Below, piece after piece: positions 26,247 through 35,174 of a stretch of 64,000 nucleotides of DNA. The DNA is taken from the NCBI RefSeq assembly GCF_023347235.1, contig NZ_CP094467.1:496001-560000 (forward strand). Reading direction: 5' to 3'. The notes beneath the pieces were generated by a model, which worked only from the letters and a program-made list of their open reading frames with translations, was not told the DNA's origin and did not search any database. Origin of the DNA: Faecalibacterium sp. I4-1-79 (GTDB lineage: Bacteria; Bacillota; Clostridia; Oscillospirales; Ruminococcaceae). A program made the translations under genes and the position numbers. Position 1 is the first letter of the stretch; each line of letters starts with the position of its first letter.

Positions 26247-27116
26247 ATGACAGAGTTCAAACCCATCAAAGAAGGCAAGGTCCGCGAGATCTACGACAAT
26301 GGCGACAGCCTGATCATGGTTGCTACCGACCGCATTTCTGCGTTTGACGTCATCCTGAAAAACAAGGTCACCAAAAAGGGCACCGTGCTCACCCAGATGA
26401 GCAAGTTCTGGTTCGATTACACCCGCGATCTGCTGCCCAACCACATGTTGAGCGTGGATGTGCAGGATATGCCGGAGTTCTTCCGCCAGCCCCAGTTCAC
26501 CGGCAACAGCATGATGTGCCGCAAGCTGACCATGCTGCCCATCGAGTGCATTGTGCGCGGCTACATTACCGGCAGCGGCTGGGCAAGCTACCAAAAGACC
26601 GGTAAGGTATGCGGCATCCAGCTGCCCGAGGGTCTGAAGGAGTCCGATAAGCTGCCCGAGCCCATCTACACCCCCTCCACCAAGGCAGAGATCGGCGACC
26701 ACGACGAGAACATCTCCTACGAGCAGAGCATCGACGTGCTGGAGAAGCAGTTCCCCGGTCACGGTCTGGAGTACGCCACTAAGCTGCGCGACTACACCAT
26801 TGCCCTGTACAAGAAGTGCGCCGAGTATGCACTGTCCCGCGGCATCATCATTGCCGATACCAAGTTCGAGTTTGGTCTGGACGAGGACGGCAACGTGGTG
26901 CTGGGCGATGAGATGCTGACCCCGGACTCCTCCCGCTTTTGGCCGCTGGAGGGCTACGAGCCGGGTCACAGCCAGCCCTCCTTCGACAAGCAGTTCGTGC
27001 GCGACTGGCTGAAGGCCAACCCCGACAGCAACTACGACCTGCCGCAGGATGTCATTGACAAGACCATTGCCAAGTATCTGGAGGCTTACGAGCTGCTGAC
27101 CGGCAAAAAGCTGTAA
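26247..27116 (+). CDS. purC: Phosphoribosylaminoimidazole-succinocarboxamide synthase
   Basis: PurC joins aspartate to CAIR with ATP in purine synthesis. The 289-residue protein has KEGKVREIYDNGDSLIMVATDRISAFDVIL, the MLPIECIVRGYITGSGW motif and DTKFEFGLDEDGNVVLGDEMLTPDSSRFWP, which together define SAICAR synthetase. The ATG at 26247 is 9 bases after GGAG; an upstream in-frame ATG at 26232 overlaps that site. It stands alone, closed by a terminator. Confidence 0.95.
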   Translation: MTEFKPIKEGKVREIYDNGDSLIMVATDRISAFDVILKNKVTKKGTVLTQMSKFWFDYTRDLLPNHMLSVDVQDMPEFFRQPQFTGNSMMCRKLTMLPIECIVRGYITGSGWASYQKTGKVCGIQLPEGLKESDKLPEPIYTPSTKAEIGDHDENISYEQSIDVLEKQFPGHGLEYATKLRDYTIALYKKCAEYALSRGIIIADTKFEFGLDEDGNVVLGDEMLTPDSSRFWPLEGYEPGHSQPSFDKQFVRDWLKANPDSNYDLPQDVIDKTIAKYLEAYELLTGKKL

Positions 27117-27140
27117 GCGTATCCCGTATCCATAAAAATC

Positions 27141-27178
27141 AAGGCTGCTGCGGAAAATTTTCCGCAGCGGCCTTTTTT
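27141..27178 (+). terminator. Terminator of purC
   Basis: GCTGCGGAAAA and TTTTCCGCAGC form a near-perfect stem flanked by AAGGC/GGCC, with a T-run of six. Confidence 0.88.
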
Positions 27179-27189
27179 GCACCCACCTC

Positions 27190-27218
27190 TTGACATTGAG
27201 CAGGGAGATGAGTAATAT
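27190..27218 (+). promoter_or_regulatory. Promoter of the MarR regulator
   Basis: TTGACA and TAATAT are separated by 17 bases, 60 bases before the MarR start. Confidence 0.7.
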
Positions 27219-27277
27219 ATGTATCGTATCAAACAGTTTCACATCGAACGATTTGACCGAAACAGAGGAAAACCATT

Positions 27278-27760
27278 ATGTGTACACAACACCCTATTGA
27301 AGAGCACTGCAAGCTGGACCCGCCGTGGGATGGGCCGCAGGTTATTCCCGCCCAGCTGCGCCGGGTGGATAACCTGATCTTCCGCAGGCTGAACCAGTTT
27401 TCCCGCGCCAACGGGGTAGAACAGACCACCCCCATGCACGGGTGGATCATCGAGTATCTCTACCGCCACCGGGACGAGCCGGTGTTCCAGCGGGACATCG
27501 AGAGGGAGTTTTCCATCACCCGCTCCACCGTGACGAACATTTTGCAGCTGATGGAGCGCAAAGGCTACATCCGGCGGCAGAGCGTGCCGCAGGACGCCCG
27601 GCTCAAGCAGCTGGTTTTGACCGAGGAGGGCATCCAACGGCACGAAAAGACCCTGCTTTCCTTCCACCAGACCGACGATTATGTGGCCGGACTGCTGACC
27701 GAGGAGGAGAACGCAGAGCTGCTGCGGCTGCTGAACAAGCTGCGGGAGGCGTTGAAATAA
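27278..27760 (+). CDS. MarR-family transcriptional regulator
   Basis: A 160-residue winged-helix regulator. The recognition region is FQRDIEREFSITRSTVTNILQLMERKGYIRRQSVPQDARLKQLVLTEEG, including the helix ITRSTVTNILQLM and the DxR wing motif (DARLK) of MarR proteins. Such proteins dimerise and repress transport or stress genes until a small ligand binds. It is separated by a 489-base repeat-rich gap from a two-gene ABC exporter whose promoter carries TTGTTTTGT repeats, so it probably regulates that exporter. Its own start is ATG 27278 after GAGG. Confidence 0.9.
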   Translation: MCTQHPIEEHCKLDPPWDGPQVIPAQLRRVDNLIFRRLNQFSRANGVEQTTPMHGWIIEYLYRHRDEPVFQRDIEREFSITRSTVTNILQLMERKGYIRRQSVPQDARLKQLVLTEEGIQRHEKTLLSFHQTDDYVAGLLTEEENAELLRLLNKLREALK

Positions 27761-28179
27761 CGTTGCTTGCCGAGGGATGTTCTCTTTTGGTGGCAAAAGA
27801 GAACCAGAAAACCACCAGCGATTTCGACGCGCTGGAGCCACGAAAAAGGGGCTGCTCGCCCCTTTTAACCCCAAAGAAGTGGGCTACACCGGAAAAAACT
27901 GAAGATTCACGCCTGTTCGGCGTGAAGATCTTTTAACCGTTTTTTCCGGCTCCGCCGATTTAAAGCCCCTCAGTCTCGCTACGCTCGACAGCTCCCCCCG
28001 GGGGAGCGGGTACGCCCGAAAACTTTGCGGGTTAGCCTAAGACTTTCCCACCATGCCAAAGGCTCCCTCCCAGAGGGAGCTGTCGCCGCAGGCGACTGAG
28101 GGAGTTCAGCTACCTTTTCCGTCAAAGCGCCGAAAAAGGACTTGCTAAATTAGCAATTATGAACATTTTGCGAAACGTC
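27761..28179. repeat. Intergenic repeat cluster of nested hairpins
   Basis: No gene is supported here. Visible structures are: an 11-bp stem with 4-base loop at 27779-27804; a 9-bp stem at 27844-27866 (AAAAGGGGC/GCCCCTTTT); a two-level structure with outer arms CCGGAAAAAAC and GTTTTTTCCGG (27889-27949) around TTCACGCC/GGCGTGAA (27906-27926); and two related elements in opposite orientation at 27966-28007 and 28061-28106, each containing a CTCAGTC, CGACAGCTCCC and GGGAG core. The last pair resemble short mobile or REP-like elements. Confidence 0.7.
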
Positions 28180-28215
28180 TTGACATTTAAATTGTTTTGT
28201 ATAAAATTGTTTTGT
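28180..28215 (+). promoter_or_regulatory. Promoter and probable MarR operator of the ABC exporter
   Basis: TTGACA at 28180 and TAAAAT at 28202 are 16 bases apart. The 12-base word AAATTGTTTTGT occurs at 28189-28200 and again at 28204-28215, 15 bases apart and spanning the -10, followed by ACAAACAA giving partial dyad symmetry. A repressor bound here would block the promoter. Confidence 0.65.
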
Positions 28216-28249
28216 AACAAACAAATAAATTCAACAGGAGGGAACTCAG

Positions 28250-30001
28250 ATGATCAAAAAGCTTGTGTCGCATCTGGGCGAGTATAAAGCCGCCTCGATC
28301 AAGACACCGCTCTTTGCTGCGCTGGAAGCCATTATGGATGTGCTGCTGCCCACCATCATGGCCTTTATCATCGATCAGGGCATTGAAAAGGGCGATATGA
28401 ACGCCATCATCCGCTACGGCCTGCTTACCTTTCTGGTGGCAGCCATTGCGCTGGTGCTGGGCGTGCTGGCGGGCAAGTACGCCGCCGAGGCATCCACCGG
28501 CTTTGCCGGAAATCTGCGCGATGCCATGTATGAAAACATCCAGCATTACTCTTTTTCCAACATCGACAAATTTTCCACGGCAGGTCTTGTCACCCGCATG
28601 ACCACCGACGTGACCAACGTGCAGAACGCCTTCCAGATGATTTTGCGCATGTGCGTGCGCGCCCCGGTGCATCTGGTGTTTGCAATGTTCATGGCTGTGG
28701 TCATCGGTGGCCCGCTGTCGCTGGTGTTCGTGGTGGCGGTGGCCTTTCTGGTGGCGGTGCTGGCTGCCATCATGATCCCCACCTTCCACATCTTTGACCG
28801 TGTGTTCAAGAACTACGATAACCTCAACGCCTCGGTGCAGGAGAATGTTTCTGCCATCCGCGTGGTAAAAAGCTTTGTGCGCGAGGGCTTCGAGAACGAA
28901 AAATACACTGCCGCCTGCGAGAGCCTGTACAAGCAGTTCGTCAACGCGGAAAGCCGCCTGAGCTTCAATAACCCCGCTATGCTGGTGGCGGTGTACGGCT
29001 GCAACATCGCGCTGAGCTGGTTCGGCGCAAAGTATGTGCTGCACGGTGCCATTACCACCGGCCAGCTGAACGCCCTGTTCGGCTATATCATGAACATCCT
29101 CATGGCACTGATGATGCTGAGCATGGCCTTTGTCATGATCGCCATGTCCGCCGCTTCTGCCAAGCGTATCGTGGAGGTGCTGGACGAGCACACCGACCTG
29201 CCCCCGGCAAAGCAGCCGGTGCAGCAGGTGGCAGACGGCAGCATCCAGTTTGACCACGTTACCTTCAAGTATAAGCACGGCAGCGGTCAGCCGGTGCTGA
29301 ACGATATCAGCTTTACCATCCAGCCCGGCGAGACGCTGGGCATCATCGGCGGCACCGGCAGTGCAAAGTCCAGTCTGGTGCAGCTGATCCCCCGCCTGTA
29401 CGATGCCGAGAGCGGCACCGTGCGTGTGGGCGGCGTGGACGTGCGGGATTATAACCTTGACGTGCTGCGCCGCGAGGTCTCCATGGTGCTGCAGAAGAAT
29501 GTGCTGTTCAGCGGCACCATTCTGGATAACCTCCGCTGGGGCGATGCCAACGCCACCGAGGAAGAGTGCATCCGCATGGCAAAACTGGCCTGCGCGGATG
29601 AATTCATCCAGCGCTTCCCGGATAAGTACAATACATGGATCGAACAGGGTGGCTCCAACGTGTCCGGCGGCCAGAAGCAGCGCCTGACCATCGCCCGCGC
29701 CCTGCTGCGCAAGCCCAAGGTGCTGATCTTGGACGACTCCACCAGCGCCGTGGATACCGCGACCGATGCCAAGATCCGCAAGGCCTTCCGGGAGGAGATC
29801 CCCGGCACGACCAAGATCATCATTGCACAGCGTATTTCCTCGGTGCAGGATGCAGACCGCATTCTGGTGCTGGAGAACGGTCAGATCAACGGTCTGGGTA
29901 CCCACGCAGAGCTGCTGGCGACCAACGCCATCTATCAGGAGGTCTACAACAGCCAGACGCAGGGCGGCGGCGATTTTGACAAGCAGGGAGGTGCGCAGTA
30001 A
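28250..30001 (+). CDS. ABC exporter half-transporter with degenerate ATPase site
   Basis: A 583-residue type IV (ABCB-like) exporter subunit: six membrane helices, then a nucleotide-binding domain with Walker A GGTGSAKSS (367-375, the usual second-last glycine replaced by Ala372), signature VSGGQ (471-475), Walker B LILDD with Asp496 in place of the catalytic glutamate, and Gln527 in place of the switch histidine. These changes are those of the non-catalytic half of heterodimeric exporters such as BmrCD or TM287/288. Its partner starts one base inside its stop. A multidrug or peptide substrate is plausible given the MarR gene upstream, but not shown. Confidence 0.92.
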   Translation: MIKKLVSHLGEYKAASIKTPLFAALEAIMDVLLPTIMAFIIDQGIEKGDMNAIIRYGLLTFLVAAIALVLGVLAGKYAAEASTGFAGNLRDAMYENIQHYSFSNIDKFSTAGLVTRMTTDVTNVQNAFQMILRMCVRAPVHLVFAMFMAVVIGGPLSLVFVVAVAFLVAVLAAIMIPTFHIFDRVFKNYDNLNASVQENVSAIRVVKSFVREGFENEKYTAACESLYKQFVNAESRLSFNNPAMLVAVYGCNIALSWFGAKYVLHGAITTGQLNALFGYIMNILMALMMLSMAFVMIAMSAASAKRIVEVLDEHTDLPPAKQPVQQVADGSIQFDHVTFKYKHGSGQPVLNDISFTIQPGETLGIIGGTGSAKSSLVQLIPRLYDAESGTVRVGGVDVRDYNLDVLRREVSMVLQKNVLFSGTILDNLRWGDANATEEECIRMAKLACADEFIQRFPDKYNTWIEQGGSNVSGGQKQRLTIARALLRKPKVLILDDSTSAVDTATDAKIRKAFREEIPGTTKIIIAQRISSVQDADRILVLENGQINGLGTHAELLATNAIYQEVYNSQTQGGGDFDKQGGAQ

Positions 30002-31920
30002 TGGCAGTAAAAGAAGTACATGGCCCCGGCCCGCGGGGCGCACGGGGGCCGCGCCCCAAGGTGGAAAACCCGGGCAAGCTGCTCAAGCGCATTATGGATG
30101 AAGTGTTCCGCAACTATCTGCCTCACTGCATCCTTGTGCTTATCTGCATCGTGGTCAGCGCGCTGGCCAATGTGCAGGCCAGCCTGTTCTTGCAGACTTT
30201 GATGGACGATTACATCGTGCCCATGACCCGCCAGCAGAACCCCAGCTTTGCACCGCTGGCGGGTGCACTGGTGCGGATGTGCTGCATCTACCTTGTGGGT
30301 ATTCTGGCCGCATGGGCCAACGCCCGCATTATGGTCAACGTAACGCAGGGCACGCTGCGCAATCTGCGCACCAAGCTGTTCACCCACATGGAAAGCCTGC
30401 CCATCCGGTATTTTGATACCCATCCCCACGGCGATATCATGTCCGTGTACACCAACGACGTGGATACCCTGCGCCAGATGCTCAGCCAGAGCATCCCGCA
30501 GCTGGTGTCCAGCGTCATCACCATCGTATCCGTGTTCTTCAGCATGTGCATGCTCAGCTGGCAGCTGACCATCGTTACCATGCTCATGGTGGCGCTGATG
30601 CTGTTCTGCTCCAAGCAGATCGCAGAAAGCTCCTCCAAGTACTTCATCCAGCAGCAGCGGGATCTGGGCAAGGTGAACGGCTACATCGAGGAGATGATGG
30701 AGGGCCAGAAGGTGGTCAAGGTGTTCACCCACGAGCAGCAGACCCTTGCCGGCTTCCGTGCGCTGAATGACCAGCTGAAGGAAAGCGCCAAGCAGGCCAA
30801 CGCCTTCTCCAACATCATGATGCCGGTCAACGCCCAGCTGGGCAACATCAGCTATGCCATCTGCGCACTGACTGGTGCAGCCATGGCTGTGGGCGGCGTT
30901 GGCGGCATGACCCTTGGCACCGTGGTGGCTTTCCTCAGCCTGAACAAGGGCTTCAATATGCCCATCAGTCAGGTGTCCATGCAGGCCAACAGCGTCATCA
31001 TGGCACTGGCCGGTGCCGAGCGCATCTTCAAGATGATGGACGAGCCCAGCGAGACCGACGAGGGCTATGTGACGCTGGTGAACGCCAAGTACGACCGCAA
31101 CGACCAGCTGGTGGAAACTGCCGAGCGCACCGGCCTGTGGGCGTGGAAGCACCCCCACCACGACGGCACCGTTACCTACCACAAGCTGGCGGGCGATATC
31201 ACCTTTACGGACGTAGACTTTGGCTATGTGCCGGAAAAGACGGTGCTGCATGACATCAACCTGTATGGCCGTCCGGGGCAGAAGATCGCCTTTGTCGGCT
31301 CTACCGGTGCGGGCAAGACTACCATTACCAACCTGATCAACCGCTTCTACGATATTCAGGACGGCAAGATCCGCTACGACGGCATCAACATCCACAAGAT
31401 CAAAAAAGCCGACCTGCGCCGCTCGCTGGGCATCGTGCTGCAGGACACCCACCTGTTTACCGGCACGGTGATGGAGAACATCCGCTACGGCCGGTTGGAG
31501 GCCACCGATGAAGAGTGCATCGCCGCCGCCCGCCTTGCCAACGCCGATGGCTTTATCAAGCGCCTGCCGGAGGGCTACAACACCATGCTGACCGGCGATG
31601 GCGCCAACCTCTCGCAGGGACAGCGTCAGCTGCTTGCCATTGCCCGCGCAGCCGTTGCTGATCCCCCGGTGCTGATCCTGGACGAGGCGACCTCCTCCAT
31701 TGATACCCGCACCGAGGCGCTGGTGCAGCGCGGCATGGACGGCCTGATGTACGGCCGCACCAGCTTTGTCATCGCGCACCGCCTGTCCACCGTCCGCAAT
31801 GCAGACTGCATCGTGGTGCTGGAGCAGGGCCGCATCATCGAGCGCGGCAGCCACGACGAGCTGATCGCCAAAAAGGGCAAGTATTACCAGCTTTATACCG
31901 GTAATCTGGCCGAGAACTAA
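30001..31920 (+). CDS. ABC exporter half-transporter with canonical ATPase site
   Basis: A 639-residue partner subunit with six membrane helices and a complete ATPase domain: Walker A GSTGAGKTT (433-441), signature NLSQGQRQ, Walker B LILDE with Glu562, and switch His593. A proline/arginine/glycine-rich N-terminal extension precedes the first helix. It also has an insertion of about 45 residues between the membrane domain and Walker A (DQLVETAERTGLWAWKHPHH region), common in this subfamily. Start and stop of the two subunits overlap as TAATG, so they should be made in equal amounts. Followed by a terminator. Confidence 0.93.
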   Translation: MAVKEVHGPGPRGARGPRPKVENPGKLLKRIMDEVFRNYLPHCILVLICIVVSALANVQASLFLQTLMDDYIVPMTRQQNPSFAPLAGALVRMCCIYLVGILAAWANARIMVNVTQGTLRNLRTKLFTHMESLPIRYFDTHPHGDIMSVYTNDVDTLRQMLSQSIPQLVSSVITIVSVFFSMCMLSWQLTIVTMLMVALMLFCSKQIAESSSKYFIQQQRDLGKVNGYIEEMMEGQKVVKVFTHEQQTLAGFRALNDQLKESAKQANAFSNIMMPVNAQLGNISYAICALTGAAMAVGGVGGMTLGTVVAFLSLNKGFNMPISQVSMQANSVIMALAGAERIFKMMDEPSETDEGYVTLVNAKYDRNDQLVETAERTGLWAWKHPHHDGTVTYHKLAGDITFTDVDFGYVPEKTVLHDINLYGRPGQKIAFVGSTGAGKTTITNLINRFYDIQDGKIRYDGINIHKIKKADLRRSLGIVLQDTHLFTGTVMENIRYGRLEATDEECIAAARLANADGFIKRLPEGYNTMLTGDGANLSQGQRQLLAIARAAVADPPVLILDEATSSIDTRTEALVQRGMDGLMYGRTSFVIAHRLSTVRNADCIVVLEQGRIIERGSHDELIAKKGKYYQLYTGNLAEN

Positions 31921-31942
31921 GCAATTTCCAACCTTCTCACAA

Positions 31943-31984
31943 AGCCGCCGCACAGCCATGCCGCCGTGCGGCGGCTCTTTTTTA
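31943..31984 (+). terminator. Terminator of the ABC exporter operon
   Basis: AGCCGCCGCAC and GTGCGGCGGCT form an 11-bp perfect stem followed by C and a run of seven T. Confidence 0.9.
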
Positions 31985-31998
31985 CTCCTATGAAGAAG

Positions 31999-32034
31999 CA
32001 ATTCTGGAAAATCCGCAGATTTTCCAGAATTGCA
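31999..32034. repeat. Perfect 16-bp inverted repeat
   Basis: GCAATTCTGGAAAATC and GATTTTCCAGAATTGC are perfectly complementary, separated by CGCA. Neither strand has a T-run after it, so it is not an ordinary terminator. An operator or an RNA element upstream of the GH2 gene are both possible. Confidence 0.7.
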
Positions 32035-32126
32035 AATATAAAAATAATTTTCCGCTGAAGATGGCCAAAGCGCACGCGGCGGCCATTCAAAATCGTCCGC
32101 TCCCCGGTATACAAACGCCCCGGGCT

Positions 32127-32136
32127 GTGCTAGAAT
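32127..32136 (+). promoter_or_regulatory. Extended -10 promoter of the GH2 gene
   Basis: TGCTAGAAT matches an extended -10 element; no good -35 is visible. It lies about 33 bases before the GH2 start. Confidence 0.4.
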
Positions 32137-32168
32137 GGAGCAAACGAGTAGAAAAGGCTGGTGAGTGT

Positions 32169-33938
32169 ATGCATCCTTTGACGGAATATCCCCGCCCCGC
32201 CATGCGCCGGGACAGCTACGAGAACCTGAACGGCCCGTGGCAGTACGCCATCACCGCCTCGGCACAGCGCCCGGCGGGCTGGGACGGTGAGATCTTAGTG
32301 CCCTACGCGCCGGAGTGCCGCGCCTCCGGGGTGGGGCGCACATTGCAGCCCGGGCAGTGGCTGCACTACCACCGATATTTTGCGCCGCCCGCCGGGACGG
32401 GCGGACGGGTGCTGCTGCATTTCGGTGCAGTGGACTACGCCTGTGCCGTGCAGGTGAACGGCCATCTGGTGGGCGGTCACCGGGGCGGCTACTGGCCCTT
32501 TACGCTGGATATCACCGCGCAGCTCAACGGCACAGGCCGCAACAGCCTGTGGGTGGCGGTGCAGGACCCCACCGGCCACGGCACACAGGCGCGGGGCAAG
32601 CAGACCTTGCAGCCCGGCGGGATGTTCTACCCCGCGCAGAGCGGCATCTGGCAGACCGTCTGGCTGGAGCGCGTGCCGGAAAATTACATCCAGTCTCTCA
32701 CCGTTACGCCGGACTACGATGCCCGCACCGTGACCGTGAAAGCCCATACCTCTGCACCCGGCGGCGCGGCGAACCTGTGGGCTGTAGTGCGCGCCGGGGG
32801 CGTGACCATTGCCGAGGACTGGGGCAGCGATGAGGCCGGCCAAGACGGTGAGGTGACGCTGCATATTGCGGACGAGTATTTCTTCCCATGGAGTCCGGAC
32901 ACGCCCTTTTTGTACGACCTGACCGTGGGCACCACGCAGGGAGAGGAAGAACAGTTCGACACTGTGCACAGCTACTTTGCCCTGCGCAAGTGGAGCTGCG
33001 CACCGGACGCAAGGGGCGTGCTGCGCTTTTGCCTGAACGATAAGCCTATCCTGCTCAACGGCCTGCTGGATCAGGGCTACTGGCCGGAGGGACTGTACAC
33101 CCCGCCCTCGGATGCGGCGGTGGAGCGGGAGCTGAGCGAGGTAAAGGCGCTGGGCTACAACCTGCTGCGCAAGCACGCAAAGATCGAGCCGCAGCGCTGG
33201 TACTACCACTGCGACAGGCTGGGGCTTGTAGTCTGGCAGGATATGGTCAACGGCGGCAGTAAGTATAACCTGTGGTTCGTCACCTACCTGACCAATGTTT
33301 TGCAGCCGCTTATGCGCCGCCTGCCGGACAAGGCGGCGCTGTGGGGGCTGCTGAGCCGGGGGAGCGAAAGCAGCCGCACCGAATACCGCCGGGAGCTGGA
33401 AGATACGGTACAGGCGCTGCGCTGTCACCCCTGCGTGGGCTGCTGGGTGCCCTTTAACGAGGGCTGGGGACAGTACGATGCCGCCGGGGCGGTGCAGGCC
33501 ATCCGCGCGCTGGACGACACCCGTCTTGTGGACGAAGCCAGCGGCTGGTACGATCAAGGCGGCGGGGATGTATACTCCCTGCACAACTACTTCTACCCCC
33601 TGCGGGTGCGCCCGCAGACCCGCACCATAGCCCTGAGCGAGTACGGCGGCATTGCATGGCCCATGCCCGGGCACGAGCCGCCCCGCAAGACTTACGGCTA
33701 CGGCACGGCCAAAAGCCGGGAGGAGCTGACCGCCCGCTACAAAAAATTGCAGCTGGGCACGGTGCTGCCGCAGCTGCAAAAGGGGCTTTCGGCGCTGGTA
33801 TACACCCAGCTGACCGACGTGGAGGACGAGGTGAACGGCCTGTTCACCTACGACCGCACCGCCATCAAGCCGGACGCCAACGCCGTCCGCTCGGTGAACG
33901 CCGCCCTTGCCGCAGAGTTTGCAAAAGTAATAAAATAA
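32169..33938 (+). CDS. Glycoside hydrolase family 2 enzyme (beta-galactosidase/glucuronidase-like)
   Basis: A 589-residue GH2 protein without signal peptide. A sugar-binding jelly roll (to about 170; RRDSYENLNGPWQYAI, VQVNGHLVGGH) and an immunoglobulin-like domain precede a TIM barrel. The acid/base is Glu431 (PFNEGWGQYD) and the nucleophile Glu491 (LSEYGGIA), so it looks active. The compact C terminus lacks the extra domains of LacZ. The ATG at 32169 is preferred since the family N terminus begins there; a longer reading from 32061 runs through the promoter. Substrate cannot be fixed: galactoside, glucuronide or mannoside are all used in GH2. Confidence 0.88.
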   Translation: MHPLTEYPRPAMRRDSYENLNGPWQYAITASAQRPAGWDGEILVPYAPECRASGVGRTLQPGQWLHYHRYFAPPAGTGGRVLLHFGAVDYACAVQVNGHLVGGHRGGYWPFTLDITAQLNGTGRNSLWVAVQDPTGHGTQARGKQTLQPGGMFYPAQSGIWQTVWLERVPENYIQSLTVTPDYDARTVTVKAHTSAPGGAANLWAVVRAGGVTIAEDWGSDEAGQDGEVTLHIADEYFFPWSPDTPFLYDLTVGTTQGEEEQFDTVHSYFALRKWSCAPDARGVLRFCLNDKPILLNGLLDQGYWPEGLYTPPSDAAVERELSEVKALGYNLLRKHAKIEPQRWYYHCDRLGLVVWQDMVNGGSKYNLWFVTYLTNVLQPLMRRLPDKAALWGLLSRGSESSRTEYRRELEDTVQALRCHPCVGCWVPFNEGWGQYDAAGAVQAIRALDDTRLVDEASGWYDQGGGDVYSLHNYFYPLRVRPQTRTIALSEYGGIAWPMPGHEPPRKTYGYGTAKSREELTARYKKLQLGTVLPQLQKGLSALVYTQLTDVEDEVNGLFTYDRTAIKPDANAVRSVNAALAAEFAKVIK

Positions 33939-33940
33939 AA

Positions 33941-34003
33941 ACAACGCCCGGGTTTTCCACCTCCCGCAGAAAGGATGTGGAAAACCCGGGCGTGTTGTTT
34001 TTA
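33941..34003. terminator. Bidirectional terminator between GH2 and the PrsA-like gene
   Basis: ACAACGCCCGGGTTTTCCAC pairs with GTGGAAAACCCGGGCG plus TGTTGT (one bulged T); A-run on the left and T-run on the right let it serve both convergent genes. Confidence 0.9.
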
Positions 34004-34011
34004 CAAAGCCA

Positions 34012-35139
34012 TTAGCTGTTGGCGCTGTTGGCGCTGGTGGCGTTCACGATCTTGGCGGCGGGCAGCTTGCTCATGGCAGAGCTGCTCAGGCTGTTATCCA
34101 GCTGAGCACCGTAGGCGGCAAGGGCGTCGTCCAGCTCCTCGCCCTTCAGGTCGCTCAGGATCTGGCTGCGCAGAGCATCCAGCGTGGAAACGCCCAGCGG
34201 GTCCAGACGGACGGCCAGCATCAGGGCGTAGCCGGAGTACTGGATGGCGGCTGCCTGCCCGTAGGCAAGGCCGCGCAGGGTATCGGCGGCACCCTCCTGC
34301 GTAAAGGCATCGGTCAGGTCGCTTTCGCTCAGCAGGTCGGTCTGCAGGGTGCTGGTGGAGGGAACCTCTGCGTCCAGCACGGCGCAGATATCGGTCAGTG
34401 CGCTGCTTGCGATGCTGTTAAAGACGGTCAGTTGGCTGGAAGTGTCCTCCGGGGCAGCGGCGTTGTAGCTGTCCGCAGCCTTCTGGGCAAGGGAGAGCAT
34501 CTCGGCCTTCTGGTCGTCGCTGGCAAAAGCAAAGGTGCTGGTGTTGTACAGGGGCACGGTGATAAAACCGATCTCGTACATGGTGCTGTCCAGATGCTCG
34601 GTCAGCTCGCCGTCCTCCACAGGGGTCTCGCCGTCCTTGCCGTAGACAAGATCCAGCAGCAGGGTGTGCTTGTATTGCAGCTGCTGGAACAGCTTCAAGG
34701 TCTCCAGCCCGATGCCGTTGGCGGTGTAGGCATCGCCGTAGTTGTCCATCAGCTGCTGGGCGTAGCTGTCGGCGGCAGACTTCTGCTCCTCGGTCAGCTC
34801 ACCGCCCAGTTCAGTAAAGCGGGCATCCACGGCGGCAAGGGTCTGCAAAGTCTCAAGGGTCTTTTGTGCCACATAGTCCTTTACCACGGCGGTCTCGCCG
34901 GTGTCGGCATCGGTGGTGATGGTGGCCTTGAGGAAGGACTTTACCTTGCTGGTGTCCTGCTCAGAGCCTGCCAGCTGCGCAGCCTGCTGGTAGGCATCGT
35001 ACTGCGCCAGCAGATACAGGCCGCTGGTCACCTCAAAATCGCCGATCTTGCCCACGGTGTCCGGGGTGGAGAGTGCGCAGCCCACAAGGCTGACGGTCAG
35101 TGCAAGTGCGCATACCAGCGCAAGCAGTTTCTTTTTCAT
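34012..35139 (-). CDS. PrsA/SurA-like lipoprotein (putative foldase)
   Basis: A 375-residue exported lipoprotein: signal peptide with lipobox LVGC and lipidated Cys21. The rest is helical and resembles the N-terminal chaperone domain of PrsA/SurA foldases; I see no clear parvulin PPIase domain, so isomerase activity is doubtful. PrsA-type proteins help fold secreted proteins outside the membrane. It follows mfd by 35 bases on the same strand, a pairing often seen in Clostridia. ACAAGGAGC precedes the start. The C terminus is a short Ala/Asn/Ser repeat. Confidence 0.78.
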   Translation of the reverse strand: MKKKLLALVCALALTVSLVGCALSTPDTVGKIGDFEVTSGLYLLAQYDAYQQAAQLAGSEQDTSKVKSFLKATITTDADTGETAVVKDYVAQKTLETLQTLAAVDARFTELGGELTEEQKSAADSYAQQLMDNYGDAYTANGIGLETLKLFQQLQYKHTLLLDLVYGKDGETPVEDGELTEHLDSTMYEIGFITVPLYNTSTFAFASDDQKAEMLSLAQKAADSYNAAAPEDTSSQLTVFNSIASSALTDICAVLDAEVPSTSTLQTDLLSESDLTDAFTQEGAADTLRGLAYGQAAAIQYSGYALMLAVRLDPLGVSTLDALRSQILSDLKGEELDDALAAYGAQLDNSLSSSAMSKLPAAKIVNATSANSANS

Positions 35140-35174
35140 GCGTTTTGCTCCTTGTTTGTTTTTATAAAACCTGC

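Noticed and set aside
28187-30043. 618-codon minus-strand open frame opposite the first ABC subunit
   Set aside because: Shadow of a gene with clear ABC motifs; the product is histidine-rich nonsense.
34012-35139. Annotating the lipoprotein firmly as a peptidyl-prolyl isomerase
   Set aside because: The N-terminal region looks PrsA/SurA-like, but no parvulin domain motif was visible, so only a PrsA-like foldase label is given.
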